A stretch of DNA of 64,000 bases from Sphingomonas arenae (GCF_016924655.1 NZ_JAFFJU010000004.1:124001-188000); one strand, 5' to 3'; positions 54,695-64,000 are shown, numbered from the stretch's first letter. A program made the numbers and translations. The notes: generated from the letters alone by a model not told the origin.

Positions 54695-56073
54695 CGGCGG
54701 TAAGCCTCCGGCAGCTCCCGTCGCTGCAGATCGCGGTAGCGGTCGCGGAGCTTGGTCTGCCGGTTCTCCAGCGGCTGGCGAACGCCATCGATCAGCACGA
54801 CTTCCGGAATGCTGCCATTGTCGAGCGGATCACCGGACCAGATGACGACATCGCCGCGCCGGCCAGGCTGCAGGCTGCCGACCTCGGCCCCAAGGCCGAC
54901 TGCGTCCGCAGGAGCGGAGGTCACCATCCGCAGCGCCTCGCCCCAAGACAAGCCCGCAGCGCCGGGGATCTTCGAAAGTCCGACCAGATTGCCGGCATAC
55001 CAGCGCACCCGGAACGCCATGCGTGGATCGTCATCGTCCACGGTCCCGATCGCGACCTTCACCCCAGACTGCCGCATGCGCCCGATATTCGACTGAGTCG
55101 CTGCGAGCGACTCGAAACTGCCGGGCAGGTTCGTCAGGGCCGACGCGATCACGGGGATGCCCGACGCGGCCAGACGATCGGCAATCATCCAGCCCTCGTC
55201 CGCACCCACGATCACCAGTTTCAGGTTCGGGAACTCCCGTCTCAACCCAATGACCTGCAACAGGTCGGTGGAGCGGTTGGCGTGGACCATCAGGATCTGC
55301 TGGCCGCGAAGCACAGGCACGAGTGCTGCGGCGTCGAACCGTGTGAGCAGCACGTCGTCGCTGCGCTGGGCATCGGACGTCAGCAGCTTGGGATCGGTCG
55401 GGTTCTCCGGCACGCCGGGCCGCTGCCTTGCCCCGCCACCCCGGATCGGGCTGGCGAAGCGGCTAAGTTCCGACGCTTCCCTCAAGGCATTGCGGAGCAG
55501 GACGTGAGCCGACGCGCGGGAGCCGCCTGCCTCGCTCGCGCCCTCTTCCCCCAGCTCCACATATTGGAACAAGCGGGCTCGCGTGACCGGTTCGAGATCG
55601 GCGCCGGTGTCGATGAGCGCGCCTTGCCCGGCGAAGATGCTGCGGCCAACTGCCGGTGCGACAATGGCGCGGGTAACGCCGTCGGCCCGATTGATCGCCA
55701 CCGGCTGCGCGTTTGGGTTCAGGGCCGGCGCGATGTCCAGCGCAGCGCTGAAGGGACCATTGGCGGAGATGTCGTTGGAGCCCTCCACCGCATCGACGTC
55801 CGCTAGCCCCAACCGAGAAAAACCGGCTACCATGCCGGGCGTGACCCATCTGCCGGTCGCGTCGATCACCGTCGCTTCGGCCGGAACCGAGACCTGCGCA
55901 CCGGCTGCAACCACTCGACCCTCGCGGATCAGGACCGTGCCGCCGCGGATCGGCTCCGACCCGTCACCGATCGCGACATTGCCGCCGGTGATTGCGATCG
56001 TCTGCGCGGTTGCGGGTGCCGCCAGCAGGAGACTGCAGCCGACAAGCAGCGCTGCGGTTGCGACGCGCCTCAC
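54691..56073 (-). CDS. Amidohydrolase-fold protein lacking the metal site
   Basis: A 460-aa exported protein (signal peptide to about residue 23, APATAQ). The composite domain is clear (WVTPGM near 78-83, then late SLQPGRRGDVVIWSGDPLD), but where the family has PGxIDxHxH it reads PGMVAGFSRLG. A lone His in ILMVHANRST and no metal-binding Asp set remain. It is probably inactive alone and may be the partner of the next paralogue, with which it overlaps by 4 nt. Confidence 0.87.
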   Translation of the reverse strand: MRRVATAALLVGCSLLLAAPATAQTIAITGGNVAIGDGSEPIRGGTVLIREGRVVAAGAQVSVPAEATVIDATGRWVTPGMVAGFSRLGLADVDAVEGSNDISANGPFSAALDIAPALNPNAQPVAINRADGVTRAIVAPAVGRSIFAGQGALIDTGADLEPVTRARLFQYVELGEEGASEAGGSRASAHVLLRNALREASELSRFASPIRGGGARQRPGVPENPTDPKLLTSDAQRSDDVLLTRFDAAALVPVLRGQQILMVHANRSTDLLQVIGLRREFPNLKLVIVGADEGWMIADRLAASGIPVIASALTNLPGSFESLAATQSNIGRMRQSGVKVAIGTVDDDDPRMAFRVRWYAGNLVGLSKIPGAAGLSWGEALRMVTSAPADAVGLGAEVGSLQPGRRGDVVIWSGDPLDNGSIPEVVLIDGVRQPLENRQTKLRDRYRDLQRRELPEAYRR

Positions 56074-57461
56074 TTCACGTCCCCTTCGCCGACTTGGCCA
56101 AGTTCGAAGTCGCTCACCGGCCGCTTGTTGGGGCTGGCCGCATTGTACATCTCGGCACCGTCAATCCACACGCGCTCCGGCCGGCTATAATTACTGAACG
56201 GATTGCCGTTCCAGAGGACGACGTCGGCCATCTTGCCCGGCCTCAGGCTGCCCGTCTTGTCGAAGATGCCGAGAGCCTTGGCCGGGTTGGCCGAGAGCCA
56301 GGTCCAGGCGGTTGCTTCCGAGATCTCGACGCCCGTCCGGCGCCCGGCCGTCAGCGCCTTGGCGGCTTCCTGGTTCAGGCGCTGAATCCCGTTCGGATCG
56401 TCCGAATGGACGATGGCGCAGGCGCCAGCATTGTGAACGAAGGGAATGTTCTCGCGGATGGCGTCGTAGGACTCCATCTTGAATCCATACCAATCGGCCC
56501 ACATCGCCGAGCAGATCCCTTCGCGGGCGAGCAGGTCGGCGATCTTGTAGCTTTCCACCGCGTGGTGGAACGTGCCGATCTTGTACCCCATCTCCTTCGA
56601 GAGATCGATCATGATCGCCATCTCGTCGGCCCGGTAGCAGTGGTTGTGCACCAGGATGTCGCCGGCCAGCACTCCGCTGAGCGTTTCCATTGCCAAGTCA
56701 CGGGACGGCATGTCGCCGCCCTTCTTCTGGTAGGCGTCCCACTTGCGCTTGTAGGCCTGTGCCTGAAGCCAGGTCTGCCGGGTTACCGCGATGTTGCCCA
56801 TGCGAGTCGACGGCATGGTGTTGCGGCTGCCATAAACCCGCTTGGGGTTCTCGCCGCATGCCATCTTCAGCCCGTAAGGCGCGCCCGGGAACTTCATGCC
56901 TTGCACCGTCCGGGCGGGCACGTTCTTGAGTGTAACCGATCGGCCGCCGAAAAGGTTTGCGGAGCCTGGCAGGATCTGCAGCGCAGTCACGCCGCCGTTC
57001 GTCAACGCCCGGCTGAAGCCGGGGTCCTGCGGCCAGACACTATGCTCGGCCCAGACTTCCGGCCGCGCCGGGCCGGTCGCCTCATTACCATCCTGGTGCG
57101 CCTGCACGGCTGGCGAGGGATAATCGCCAAGGTGGCTGTGCACGTCGATAATGCCGGGAGTCACGTACTTGCCCGCTCCGTCGATCACGATCGCGCCGGC
57201 CGGAGCCTGCACATCGGTGCCGACCGCTTGAACCTTCCCGTCGGCAAGAAGGACCGAGCCGCCGTTGATCTGCCCACCCTCCCCATCGAAGATCGTGACG
57301 TTCCTGATCAGCGTCGGCGCGCCGGCATAGGGCTGGTAGGTCGACGGATACGGATCGGCATTGATCCGCACCGCGGGAGCAGCAGGCTTCCCTGTCGTCG
57401 CACAGGCCGCCAGGGTTGCGGCGGCGGCCGAAGCCACCGCCACCAGCTTCAGGTTGCGCAT
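56070..57461 (-). CDS. Amidohydrolase lipoprotein with intact metal site
   Basis: A 463-aa protein with a lipobox (LAACATTG) and the full amidohydrolase set: VTPGIIDVHSHLGDY (HxH), GLKMACGENPKRVY (candidate carbamylated Lys), DILVHNHCYRADE and GTFHHAVE (His ligands), and IVHSDDPNG (Asp). It should hydrolyse an amide, possibly a peptide or cyclic amide, in the periplasm. The ATG at 57461 overlaps the transporter stop by one base; the paralogue follows. Confidence 0.92.
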   Translation of the reverse strand: MRNLKLVAVASAAAATLAACATTGKPAAPAVRINADPYPSTYQPYAGAPTLIRNVTIFDGEGGQINGGSVLLADGKVQAVGTDVQAPAGAIVIDGAGKYVTPGIIDVHSHLGDYPSPAVQAHQDGNEATGPARPEVWAEHSVWPQDPGFSRALTNGGVTALQILPGSANLFGGRSVTLKNVPARTVQGMKFPGAPYGLKMACGENPKRVYGSRNTMPSTRMGNIAVTRQTWLQAQAYKRKWDAYQKKGGDMPSRDLAMETLSGVLAGDILVHNHCYRADEMAIMIDLSKEMGYKIGTFHHAVESYKIADLLAREGICSAMWADWYGFKMESYDAIRENIPFVHNAGACAIVHSDDPNGIQRLNQEAAKALTAGRRTGVEISEATAWTWLSANPAKALGIFDKTGSLRPGKMADVVLWNGNPFSNYSRPERVWIDGAEMYNAASPNKRPVSDFELGQVGEGDVK

Positions 57462-59092
57462 CAGGCGCCCTTCGGACTGCGACCGGGAACCGTCTCCGCT
57501 TGCGGGAACAGGCCCGTCGCCTGGTTCTCAGCCAGTTCATCACGCCCGGCGAGGTCATCGTCCTTCAGCGTGTCGAGGTGCATCAGGCGCTTCACGAAGG
57601 GAGACACCGCCAGCACGGCCACGCCGATACCGACCGTCCACCAGCCGATGGTCTGGTAGACCGCCAGCGTGCCCTCCTTGGTCATCTCCCCATCGTGACC
57701 ACCCGTGGCCTCGCCGATCTTGCCAGCCACGAAATTGCCGACCGCGGTCATGTAGAACCAGGCGCCCATGATGAGGGAGGCCATGAACTTTGGCGCGAGC
57801 CGGTTCATGGCGCTGAGGCCAACCGGGCTGAGGCAAAGCTCACCCGTCGTCTGCAGCAGGTAGATGAGGAACACGAACAGAACCGGCGTCAGCAGCTCCG
57901 GACCCGCGCCGAACGCAGTCGCGCCCCAGACGAAGACCAGGAACGAGGCACCGACCTGCAGCAACGCGATGCCGAACTTGGCGGGCGCGGACGGCTCCAT
58001 CCCGCGCCGGCCGAGGAACACCCACAGCCACGCGAACAGTGGCGCCAGCAGGATGATGTAAATGGGGTTGATCGACTGGAACAGCGACGCCGGTACGCCC
58101 GCACGGTCGACGTAGCGATCGGTGTAGAGGTTCAGCGAACCGCCGGCCTGCTCGAACAGGCCCCAGAACACAGGGTTGAGCGAGATCAGGAACAGGATGG
58201 CGAAGATGCGGTCACGGGCGTGCGGCTCGAGCCGGAATGCCTCGAACAGCACATAGCCGAGCAAACCGATGCCGGAGATGATCAGCAGCGTTTGGATGAC
58301 GTCCTGATACTGGACCAGGCCCCAGATTACGGCGATGGATGCGACGCCGACGCCGTAGAGCGTGAACTCCTTCTGGCGCGAAAGCGGACGCGGCGCCTCG
58401 CCCGCTCCGTTCAGCGTTCCCTTGCCCAGCACGAAGACGACCAGGCCGAGCAGCATGCCCACGCCCGCTGCGCCGAAGCCATAAGCCCAGCCGTAGGTTT
58501 CGCCGAGATAGCCGGCGATGATGGTGCCGATTGCAGCACCGACGTTAATACCCATGTAGAAGATGGTGTAGGCACCGTCGCGGCGCACGTCCTGCAGCGG
58601 GTAGAGCTGGCCCACCATCACGGAGATGTTGGCCTTGAGGAAGCCTGACCCGACAATGATGAACGCCAGCGCGGCCCAGAAGATGTTGATGGTCGGGTCG
58701 GACTGTCCGCCCGTGCCCTCGAACGCCATCAGGAAGTGCCCGGCCGTCAGCAGAACCGCGCCGAACAGCACGGCCTTGCGCTGGCCCAGGTAGCGGTCCG
58801 CTAGATAGCCGCCGAGCAGCGGGGTGATGTATACCAGCGAGGTGTAGGCACCGTAGATCAGGTTCGACTTGCCGTCGTCGAACAGCCAGTGCTTCGTGAG
58901 ATAGAAGATCAGCAGAGCGCGCATGCCGTAGTAGGAGAAGCGCTCCCACATCTCGGCGAAGAACAGCATGTAGAGGCCCTTGGGGTGCCCCAGGAACTCC
59001 GGACTGCGGCCTGCGGCGACGACGCCGCCGCCGGCGAGAAGCAGCACCAGGAAGGCTGCTGCCAGGATCGGAATGATTGTCTCTGCGCCCAC
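57461..59092 (-). CDS. POT/PTR-family peptide:proton symporter
   Basis: A 543-aa inner-membrane protein with about 12-14 helices and the PTR signatures FAEMWERFSYYGMRALL and FYMGINVGAAIG. It imports di/tripeptides with protons. The GTG at 59092 is seven bases after GGAGGAG, preferred over a longer frame. It is first in the operon with the two amidohydrolases and NnrU, suggesting peptide or peptide-like substrate use. Confidence 0.93.
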   Translation of the reverse strand: MGAETIIPILAAAFLVLLLAGGGVVAAGRSPEFLGHPKGLYMLFFAEMWERFSYYGMRALLIFYLTKHWLFDDGKSNLIYGAYTSLVYITPLLGGYLADRYLGQRKAVLFGAVLLTAGHFLMAFEGTGGQSDPTINIFWAALAFIIVGSGFLKANISVMVGQLYPLQDVRRDGAYTIFYMGINVGAAIGTIIAGYLGETYGWAYGFGAAGVGMLLGLVVFVLGKGTLNGAGEAPRPLSRQKEFTLYGVGVASIAVIWGLVQYQDVIQTLLIISGIGLLGYVLFEAFRLEPHARDRIFAILFLISLNPVFWGLFEQAGGSLNLYTDRYVDRAGVPASLFQSINPIYIILLAPLFAWLWVFLGRRGMEPSAPAKFGIALLQVGASFLVFVWGATAFGAGPELLTPVLFVFLIYLLQTTGELCLSPVGLSAMNRLAPKFMASLIMGAWFYMTAVGNFVAGKIGEATGGHDGEMTKEGTLAVYQTIGWWTVGIGVAVLAVSPFVKRLMHLDTLKDDDLAGRDELAENQATGLFPQAETVPGRSPKGA

Positions 59093-59225
59093 GCGCAAAC
59101 TCCTCCACTGTACGACTGCGCGCTTGTTGCTCCGCGCCTGCCAATTGGGCGCGCACCGTAACGAGCAAATCGCCCTTGTGAAGTCGATTGTTACCAGCCG
59201 CTGCCACTGATAGGCGAGCGCGGGC

Positions 59226-59813
59226 ATGCTGAAGGACCTGTCCTCCCCCCTCGCGCTGCTTGGCACACGTCGCTCGGGCAAGGCTCGTGACATGATCGGG
59301 CCGGGTCCGACGGACGAGCAACTCGAGCGAATCCTGCAGATCGCGGCGCGTACTCCGGACCATGGCAAGCTGCATCCGTGGCGGTTCGTGGTGGTCGCCG
59401 ACGACCAGCGTCAGGATCTCGCCCGCCTCTTGAGTGCGGCCTTGTCCGAGAACGACCCAGCGGCAACCCATGCCCACCACCAGAAAGCGGCGGAGTTCGC
59501 GCACCAAGGCGAGGCCCTCGTCGTGCTTGTCTTTGCGCCGGTCGACAATGGCAAGATCCCCTTATGGGAGCAGGAGCTTTCGTGCGGCGCCGTCGGCATG
59601 AACATGCTCCACGCCGCCCACGCGATGGGCTTCGTGGGCTCCTGGCTGACGGGCTGGGCCGCTTATGATCCGACCGTCAGGAAGGCGTTCTGCCTGCCCG
59701 CCGAGCGGATTGCCGGCTTCTTCTTCTTCGGCTCCCCAGGGCAGCCGCTGGTCGAGCGGCCACGGCCCGAAGTTCCCAGTGTGGTTCGACATTGGCAGCC
59801 GCCGCTGGATTGA
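59226..59813 (+). CDS. Nitroreductase family flavoprotein
   Basis: A 195-aa FMN-binding NADPH-dependent reductase fold (YdjA-like by length): ARTPDHGKLHPWRFVVV, QELSCGAVGMNMLHAAHAMG and GFFFFGSPG. Substrate unknown. Divergent from the peptide transporter and 31 bp upstream of the GntR regulator. Confidence 0.9.
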   Translation: MLKDLSSPLALLGTRRSGKARDMIGPGPTDEQLERILQIAARTPDHGKLHPWRFVVVADDQRQDLARLLSAALSENDPAATHAHHQKAAEFAHQGEALVVLVFAPVDNGKIPLWEQELSCGAVGMNMLHAAHAMGFVGSWLTGWAAYDPTVRKAFCLPAERIAGFFFFGSPGQPLVERPRPEVPSVVRHWQPPLD

Positions 59814-59844
59814 CCATCTCGCCGCAATGCTGTAGTAACACACC

Positions 59845-60201
59845 ATGACGCTCAGAGCCGCTCCCGACAAACCTGTTTATGTCCGCTTGAGGGAGACGAT
59901 TGCCGACGCCATTCTGACCGGGCGGTACACGGACGGGGATCCGCTCCCCTCCGTCCGTGCGTTCGCGTCGGAGCAGGGTGCGAACCCGCTCACCGTCGCC
60001 AAGGCCTATCAGGGATTTCAGGACGAAGGGCTGATTGTCGTCAAGCGTGGCGTCGGAATGTTCGTCGCGTCCGGAGCACGCGCCCGCCTCCGCGAGTCCG
60101 AACGGGAGGCCTTCATCCAGCAGGAATGGCCGGCCATCCGGGCCCGCATGGACCGGCTCGGAATCAAGCCCGCGGATCTGCTCCAGCGCGAGCAGGCCTG
60201 A
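59845..60201 (+). CDS. GntR-family (YtrA-type) regulator
   Basis: A 118-aa protein: an N-terminal winged helix (PVYVRLRETIADAILTGRY, LPSVRAFASEQGANPLTVAK) and a short C-terminal helical tail, the YtrA layout with no ligand domain. Probably represses a neighbouring or its own operon; no ABC genes are nearby. Abuts the acyl-CoA dehydrogenase convergently with no gap. Confidence 0.9.
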   Translation: MTLRAAPDKPVYVRLRETIADAILTGRYTDGDPLPSVRAFASEQGANPLTVAKAYQGFQDEGLIVVKRGVGMFVASGARARLRESEREAFIQQEWPAIRARMDRLGIKPADLLQREQA

Positions 60202-61878
60202 TCAGGCCAGCGCCTCCGCCGGCACCGCGTAGAGCAGCCTCGCACCAGCCTCCGCTCCAGCGGCAAGTCCAAGCGCCTCGGGCACCATGACCGAATGAAA
60301 GAATTCGGTGGCGGTGCGCTTTACCTGGTGAAAGGGCTCCGTGCCGGTCGCAGCATTGGCCTGGCGCTCCATCAGCCAGCCGGCGGTCAGCACCGAACAC
60401 ATGGTGAGGAACGGGTAGCTTCCGGCGAGCCGGTCGTCATGGTCAGCGTTGCGTAAAGTCGCTGCGGCAATCTCCACCGCATCCGCCAGCGCCTCGATCG
60501 GGGGTGCTTCGGCCTCGGCCCTGATGTCGGCGATCAGGCTGTCGAATGCGAGACCGCCGTCGAGCCCGAGCTTGCGGCCCACCAGGTCCGCGGCCTGAAT
60601 GCCGTTCGTACCCTCGTAGATCGGCGCAATGCGCGCGTCGCGCAGGTGCTGTGCCGCGCCCGTCTCTTCGACATAGCCCATGCCTCCGTGGACTTGAATC
60701 CCGAGGCTGGCGACTTCGCACCCGACATCCGTGCACCAGGCCTTGACCATTGGCGTCAGGATATCGCCCCGCGTTGCGGCCGCGGGGTCACCGGCATGAC
60801 CCCGGTCGACCTGCCCGAACGCATAATAAGCCAGCGCCCGCGCACCCATCGTCAGGGCGCGCATCCGGAGCAGCATCCGGCGAACATCCGGGTGCTCGTG
60901 GATCGCAACCGCTTCGCGGCTCGACGCCCCTGCTCGCGCCGATTGAACGCGGCCAAGGGCATAATCCACGGCGCGCTGAGTGGCGCGTTCCGCAATACCG
61001 ACGCCCTGCAGACCGACGTTGAGCCGTGCATTGTTCATCATCGTGAACATCGCCCGCATCCCTGCGTGCTCGGCACCGATCAACCAGCCGGTCGCCCCAC
61101 CCTCATCGCCGAAGGACATGACGCAGGTTGGCGAGGCGTGAATGCCGAGCTTATGCTCGATGGAGACGCAGCGAAGGTCATTGCGGCGCCCGTCCGCCAG
61201 GATCTTCGGCACTAGGAACAGCGAGATTCCGCGCGTTCCCTCCGGTGCTCCCGGCGTGCGCGCGAGAACGAGGTGGATGATATTCTCCGCCAGGTCATGC
61301 TCGCCGTAGGTGATGTAGATCTTGGTCCCGGTAATCCGCCACGACCCGTCGCCATTCGGCTCGGCCCGGGTCTTGAGTGCCCCCACGTCCGATCCCGCCT
61401 GCGGCTCGGTCAGGTTCATGGTCGCGGGCCATTCTCCGCTGACGATCCTGGTCAGATAGTCCTGCTTCTGGTCGGGTGAGCCGTGGGCCTCCAGCGCCTC
61501 GATCGCCCCCATGCTGAGCATGGGGCATAGCGCGAAGCCTAGGTTCGCCGCGTTGAGGTCTTCCATCACCGCCGCGCCCAGCGCCAGCGGCAGGCCCTGG
61601 CCGCCCGCGTCCGCGGGAGCCGAGATGGTCGACCAGCCGCCCTCCACGAACGCGCGGTACGCCTCGCGAAAGCCGGGCGGCATGGTGACGACCCCGTCCG
61701 ACCAGCGGGCCTTGTGGGTATCGCCGACCCGGTCCAGTGGCGCGAACTCCCCTTCCGCGAAGGTCGCCGCGCCCTCAAGCACCGCGTCCACCATGTCGGT
61801 GTCGTTTGTGAGCTCGTGAATGCCGACCACGTGGTCGAGCACAAAGCGCTGCTCCTGAACGGGGCATCGGAAGGTCAT
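60202..61878 (-). CDS. Acyl-CoA dehydrogenase (long type with C-terminal domain)
   Basis: A 558-aa flavoprotein with MNLTEPQAGSDVGALKT, ITGTKIYITYGEHDL, the MMNNARLNVGLQG segment, IQVHGGMGYVEETGAAQHLRDARIAPIYEGTNGI split over the catalytic glutamate region, and the extra C-terminal domain seen in this FadE-like group. It oxidises acyl-CoA and reduces ETF, tying it to the ETF oxidoreductase here. The ATG at 61878 is preferred to a longer frame that overlaps the Sua5 gene. Confidence 0.93.
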   Translation of the reverse strand: MTFRCPVQEQRFVLDHVVGIHELTNDTDMVDAVLEGAATFAEGEFAPLDRVGDTHKARWSDGVVTMPPGFREAYRAFVEGGWSTISAPADAGGQGLPLALGAAVMEDLNAANLGFALCPMLSMGAIEALEAHGSPDQKQDYLTRIVSGEWPATMNLTEPQAGSDVGALKTRAEPNGDGSWRITGTKIYITYGEHDLAENIIHLVLARTPGAPEGTRGISLFLVPKILADGRRNDLRCVSIEHKLGIHASPTCVMSFGDEGGATGWLIGAEHAGMRAMFTMMNNARLNVGLQGVGIAERATQRAVDYALGRVQSARAGASSREAVAIHEHPDVRRMLLRMRALTMGARALAYYAFGQVDRGHAGDPAAATRGDILTPMVKAWCTDVGCEVASLGIQVHGGMGYVEETGAAQHLRDARIAPIYEGTNGIQAADLVGRKLGLDGGLAFDSLIADIRAEAEAPPIEALADAVEIAAATLRNADHDDRLAGSYPFLTMCSVLTAGWLMERQANAATGTEPFHQVKRTATEFFHSVMVPEALGLAAGAEAGARLLYAVPAEALA

Positions 61879-61924
61879 GAGCAATCCCTTGTGACTAAGC
61901 CGGCAATGCCATAGCGGCGGCGGC

Positions 61925-62839
61925 ATGCCCGTTCCAGCCACCCGCGTACGGCCATTCGACGATGCCGGCATTGCCGAGGCCGCCGCGCTGATCCTGGCCG
62001 GCCAGCCGGTCGCGGTTCCGACCGAGACGGTTTACGGACTGGCGGCGGATGCAACCAACGGAGAAGCGGTGGCGCGCATCTACGCGGCGAAAGGCCGGCC
62101 GAGCTTCAATCCCCTGATCGTGCATGTGCCGGACCTTGCAGCCGCAGAGCGGATCGGTATCTTCGACACTGGGGCACGAGCTCTTGCGGCGGAGCACTGG
62201 CCGGGACCATTGACGCTGGTCGTTCCACTGCGGGAGCCGTCCGGCGTCGCCTCACTCGTCACGGCTGGACTTCCGACCATCGCGCTGCGGGTCCCCGCGC
62301 ATCCCGCCATGCAGGCACTTCTGCAAGCGACGGGACGTCCACTCGCCGCTCCGAGCGCCAACGTGAGCGGCCGGATCAGCCCGACGCGAGCCGAGCATGT
62401 GCTCGCGTCCCTTGATGGCCGCATTCCGCTGATCCTCGATGCCGGTGCGACCGACCGCGGCATCGAGTCCACCATAATCGGGGCAAGCGGCGGTCAGTTG
62501 CGGCTTCTCCGCCCGGGCCCGATCGAGGTACCAGATGCGTTACAGGTGGAGGGCGGCATTGAGGCGCCGGGCATGATGACCAGCCACTACGCGCCATCCA
62601 AGCCGCTCCGCCTGAACGTCACGACTGCCGAGAACAACGAGTGGTTGATCGGCTTCGGCCCGGTCGAGGGCACGTCGACGCTCAGCGTCACGGGCGACCT
62701 GGTGGAGGCGGCGGCCAAGCTCTTTGCCGCGCTCCACGAGGCGGACGCGTCCTCTGCGCCCCGCATCGCGGTTGCGCCTGTTCCGAGGGTCGGCCTGGGC
62801 GCCGCGATCAACGACCGACTGCAACGCGCAGCGGCGTGA
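61925..62839 (+). CDS. L-threonylcarbamoyladenylate synthase (Sua5 type)
   Basis: A 304-aa protein: the catalytic YrdC domain (PTETVYGLAADATNGEAVAR, KGRPSFNPLIVHV, LAAPSANVSGRISPT) plus a C-terminal Sua5 domain after the APGMMTSHYAPSKPL linker. It makes threonylcarbamoyl-AMP for the t6A37 tRNA modification. Its start is 46 bp from the divergent acyl-CoA dehydrogenase start. Confidence 0.94.
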   Translation: MPVPATRVRPFDDAGIAEAAALILAGQPVAVPTETVYGLAADATNGEAVARIYAAKGRPSFNPLIVHVPDLAAAERIGIFDTGARALAAEHWPGPLTLVVPLREPSGVASLVTAGLPTIALRVPAHPAMQALLQATGRPLAAPSANVSGRISPTRAEHVLASLDGRIPLILDAGATDRGIESTIIGASGGQLRLLRPGPIEVPDALQVEGGIEAPGMMTSHYAPSKPLRLNVTTAENNEWLIGFGPVEGTSTLSVTGDLVEAAAKLFAALHEADASSAPRIAVAPVPRVGLGAAINDRLQRAAA

Positions 62840-62884
62840 TCTCGGAGGGAAGAGGGAGGAGGCGTTCGCCCCCTCCCGCTCCGC

Positions 62885-63409
62885 TTACAATCCCGAGGGC
62901 CCAGTTGCTTCCGAGCTGACCGCCGCCGTGCTCGGGGCCGCAGCAGGCTCTGCCGTCTGTTCTGCCGCGGGCTCAACCGTGGTCGCTACGACCGGCTCTG
63001 CCACAGAAGCCGTCACCGCGGCCTCTTCCGGAACGAGCGTGACCACCAGCGGATTCGGGGTCAGGTTGTTCATCGATCCATTAGATCCATCGACGATCCC
63101 GCCGATGAGACCGCCGACCAGCAGGTTGCCCGCGCCGGCAACTGCGCCACCACCAGCCAGCTTGCTGTCGACGGTGAGGGTCTGGGTCTTGTAGCCCTGC
63201 TTCTTTACCGTGGCCGTGAAGCCGGGCCGGCGCTTTAGCTTGAGCTTGCAGGGCGTGACACACTGCTGCCCCGTTGAGAGCGTGACCTCCGCCTCGGATG
63301 GTGTGGATTGCACGGCGAACTTCTGGCTAGTGCCGCGAGTGACCGTGGCACATGCGGACAGCAGAACGGTGGCAGCCGCGAGGCCGCCCAATTGGACGAA
63401 ACGGTTCAT
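62885..63409 (-). CDS. PEGA-like lipoprotein
   Basis: A 174-aa protein with a lipobox LLSACATVTRG, a PEGA-like beta domain (FAVQSTPSEAEVTLSTGQQC, TPCKLKLKRRPGFTATVKK), a glycine-rich segment LVGGLIGGIVDGSNGSM that could be membrane-associated, and an Ala/Glu/Pro-rich tail. The ATG at 63409 has GGGGGAA upstream. Function unknown. Confidence 0.8.
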   Translation of the reverse strand: MNRFVQLGGLAAATVLLSACATVTRGTSQKFAVQSTPSEAEVTLSTGQQCVTPCKLKLKRRPGFTATVKKQGYKTQTLTVDSKLAGGGAVAGAGNLLVGGLIGGIVDGSNGSMNNLTPNPLVVTLVPEEAAVTASVAEPVVATTVEPAAEQTAEPAAAPSTAAVSSEATGPSGL

Positions 63410-63541
63410 GGTATTCCCCCCTTCAAGTACTCGCGACCTGAAGGCAGGTCGCAATCACGGGGGCTTGCACGCCGTTAAGTTCCAAGCAACTGCGAAGAAA
63501 TCGCAGCTTGGTAAACCCGCGTTAGTGAGGCTTTCCTGCCA

Positions 63542-64000
63542 CTAAGCGATTGCCCCGAGACTTTTCAGCCGGTTCTGGAAAGACTTGCGGAGTTTCTGCA
63601 GCTTAGGTGGAATGACCGCCATGCAATACGGATTGCGCTGACCTTCGTTCGCCCAATAGTCCTGGTGATAGTCTTCGGCGGGATACCAATCGCTGACCGG
63701 CTCGATGGTCGTGACCACTCGGCCGTTCTGCTGTTCATTGACCTCGGCGATCTTGTCGCGCGTGATGTGCTCCTGCTCTTCGTTCTGTGGGAAGATGGCG
63801 GAGCGATACTGCGTGCCGATGTCGTTGCCCTGACGGTTGAGCTGCGTCGGATCATGCGTCGCGAAGAAGATGTCGAGCAGTTCGGCGTAGCTGATTGCAG
63901 CAGGATCGAAGGTGATGCGGATGGCTTCGGCATGGCCCGTGTCGCCGCCGCAGACCTGCTTGTAAGTCGGATTGACGGTTTGGCCGCCGGTATAGCCACT
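63542..64000 (-). CDS. msrA: Peptide methionine-S-sulfoxide reductase, N-terminus beyond window
   Basis: 152 C-terminal residues in frame, ending at a TAG at 63542. It has the MsrA motifs [48 protein letters not shown] and [12 protein letters not shown]. It repairs oxidised methionine. The catalytic GCFW cysteine is in the missing part. Confidence 0.93.
   Translation of the reverse strand, partial: SGYTGGQTVNPTYKQVCGGDTGHAEAIRITFDPAAISYAELLDIFFATHDPTQLNRQGNDIGTQYRSAIFPQNEEQEHITRDKIAEVNEQQNGRVVTTIEPVSDWYPAEDYHQDYWANEGQRNPYCMAVIPPKLQKLRKSFQNRLKSLGAIA

Overview
The window is a gene-dense, GC-rich chromosomal segment of an alphaproteobacterium, most likely a sphingomonad. The pointers are a CcrM-type GANTC methyltransferase, a split-alpha proton-translocating transhydrogenase (pntAa/pntAb/pntB) beside an aa3-oxidase subunit IV gene, a type III ornithine decarboxylase paired with a deoxyhypusine-synthase-like gene, and short intergenic repeats with a CCTGAGCCTGTCGA core. 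I see no rRNA, phage, transposase, integrase, CRISPR array or recognisable defence island. Almost everything reads as core or lineage-core genome, often in tight operons with 1-4 nt stop/start overlaps and several GTG, TTG or even CTG starts.

Layout. 0-6 kb (mostly minus): the start of an acyl-CoA synthetase, ybaB and dnaX, a divergent SRP RNA gene with a good promoter, then two cysteine desulfurases and a [2Fe-2S] ferredoxin. 6-12 kb: a small hydrolase, a 43-bp tandem repeat, a PLP ammonia-lyase, the polyamine pair (decarboxylase with a leader that buries its ribosome site, then the deoxyhypusine-synthase-like gene), and two MAPEG genes behind a terminator-shaped hairpin. 12-19 kb: an RNA methyltransferase, NAD(P)HX repair enzyme, ispE, a TPR protein and ETF-ubiquinone oxidoreductase on the minus strand. 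19-25 kb: a degenerate uracil-DNA glycosylase, lytic transglycosylase, radical SAM protein, sugar-type formyltransferase, M28 peptidase and two small lipoproteins. 25-34 kb: tRNA-Pro and a CAT tRNA, a histidine-kinase-like protein, a TPR protein, yaaA, gyrA, a host-attachment-family protein and a diguanylate cyclase.

34-45 kb: a minus-strand run DUF488-apaG-recO-uvrC, an Asp/Glu racemase, then the transhydrogenase genes. pntAb-pntB (38.2-39.9 kb) are separated from pntAa (44.0-45.1 kb) by a plus-strand block holding a CHASE2-EAL phosphodiesterase, a structured candidate small RNA with a 21-codon frame, a YjbQ-family gene and a YbaK-family gene. 45-54 kb: a sigma-54-activator-like regulator with a degenerate receiver, a phosphodiester glycosidase, an SDR, then folP-ccrM-rnhB, a thiD-VOC fusion and glmM. 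The 202 bp before ccrM carries seven GANTC sites, the sequence CcrM itself methylates. 54-64 kb: NnrU, two overlapping amidohydrolases (one without its metal site) and a POT transporter as one operon, then nitroreductase, GntR regulator, acyl-CoA dehydrogenase, Sua5, a PEGA-like lipoprotein and the end of msrA.

The strongest leads are the polyamine pair with its SD-sequestering leader, the GANTC cluster before ccrM, the split transhydrogenase locus and the hairpin-rich candidate RNA at 42.5-42.7 kb.
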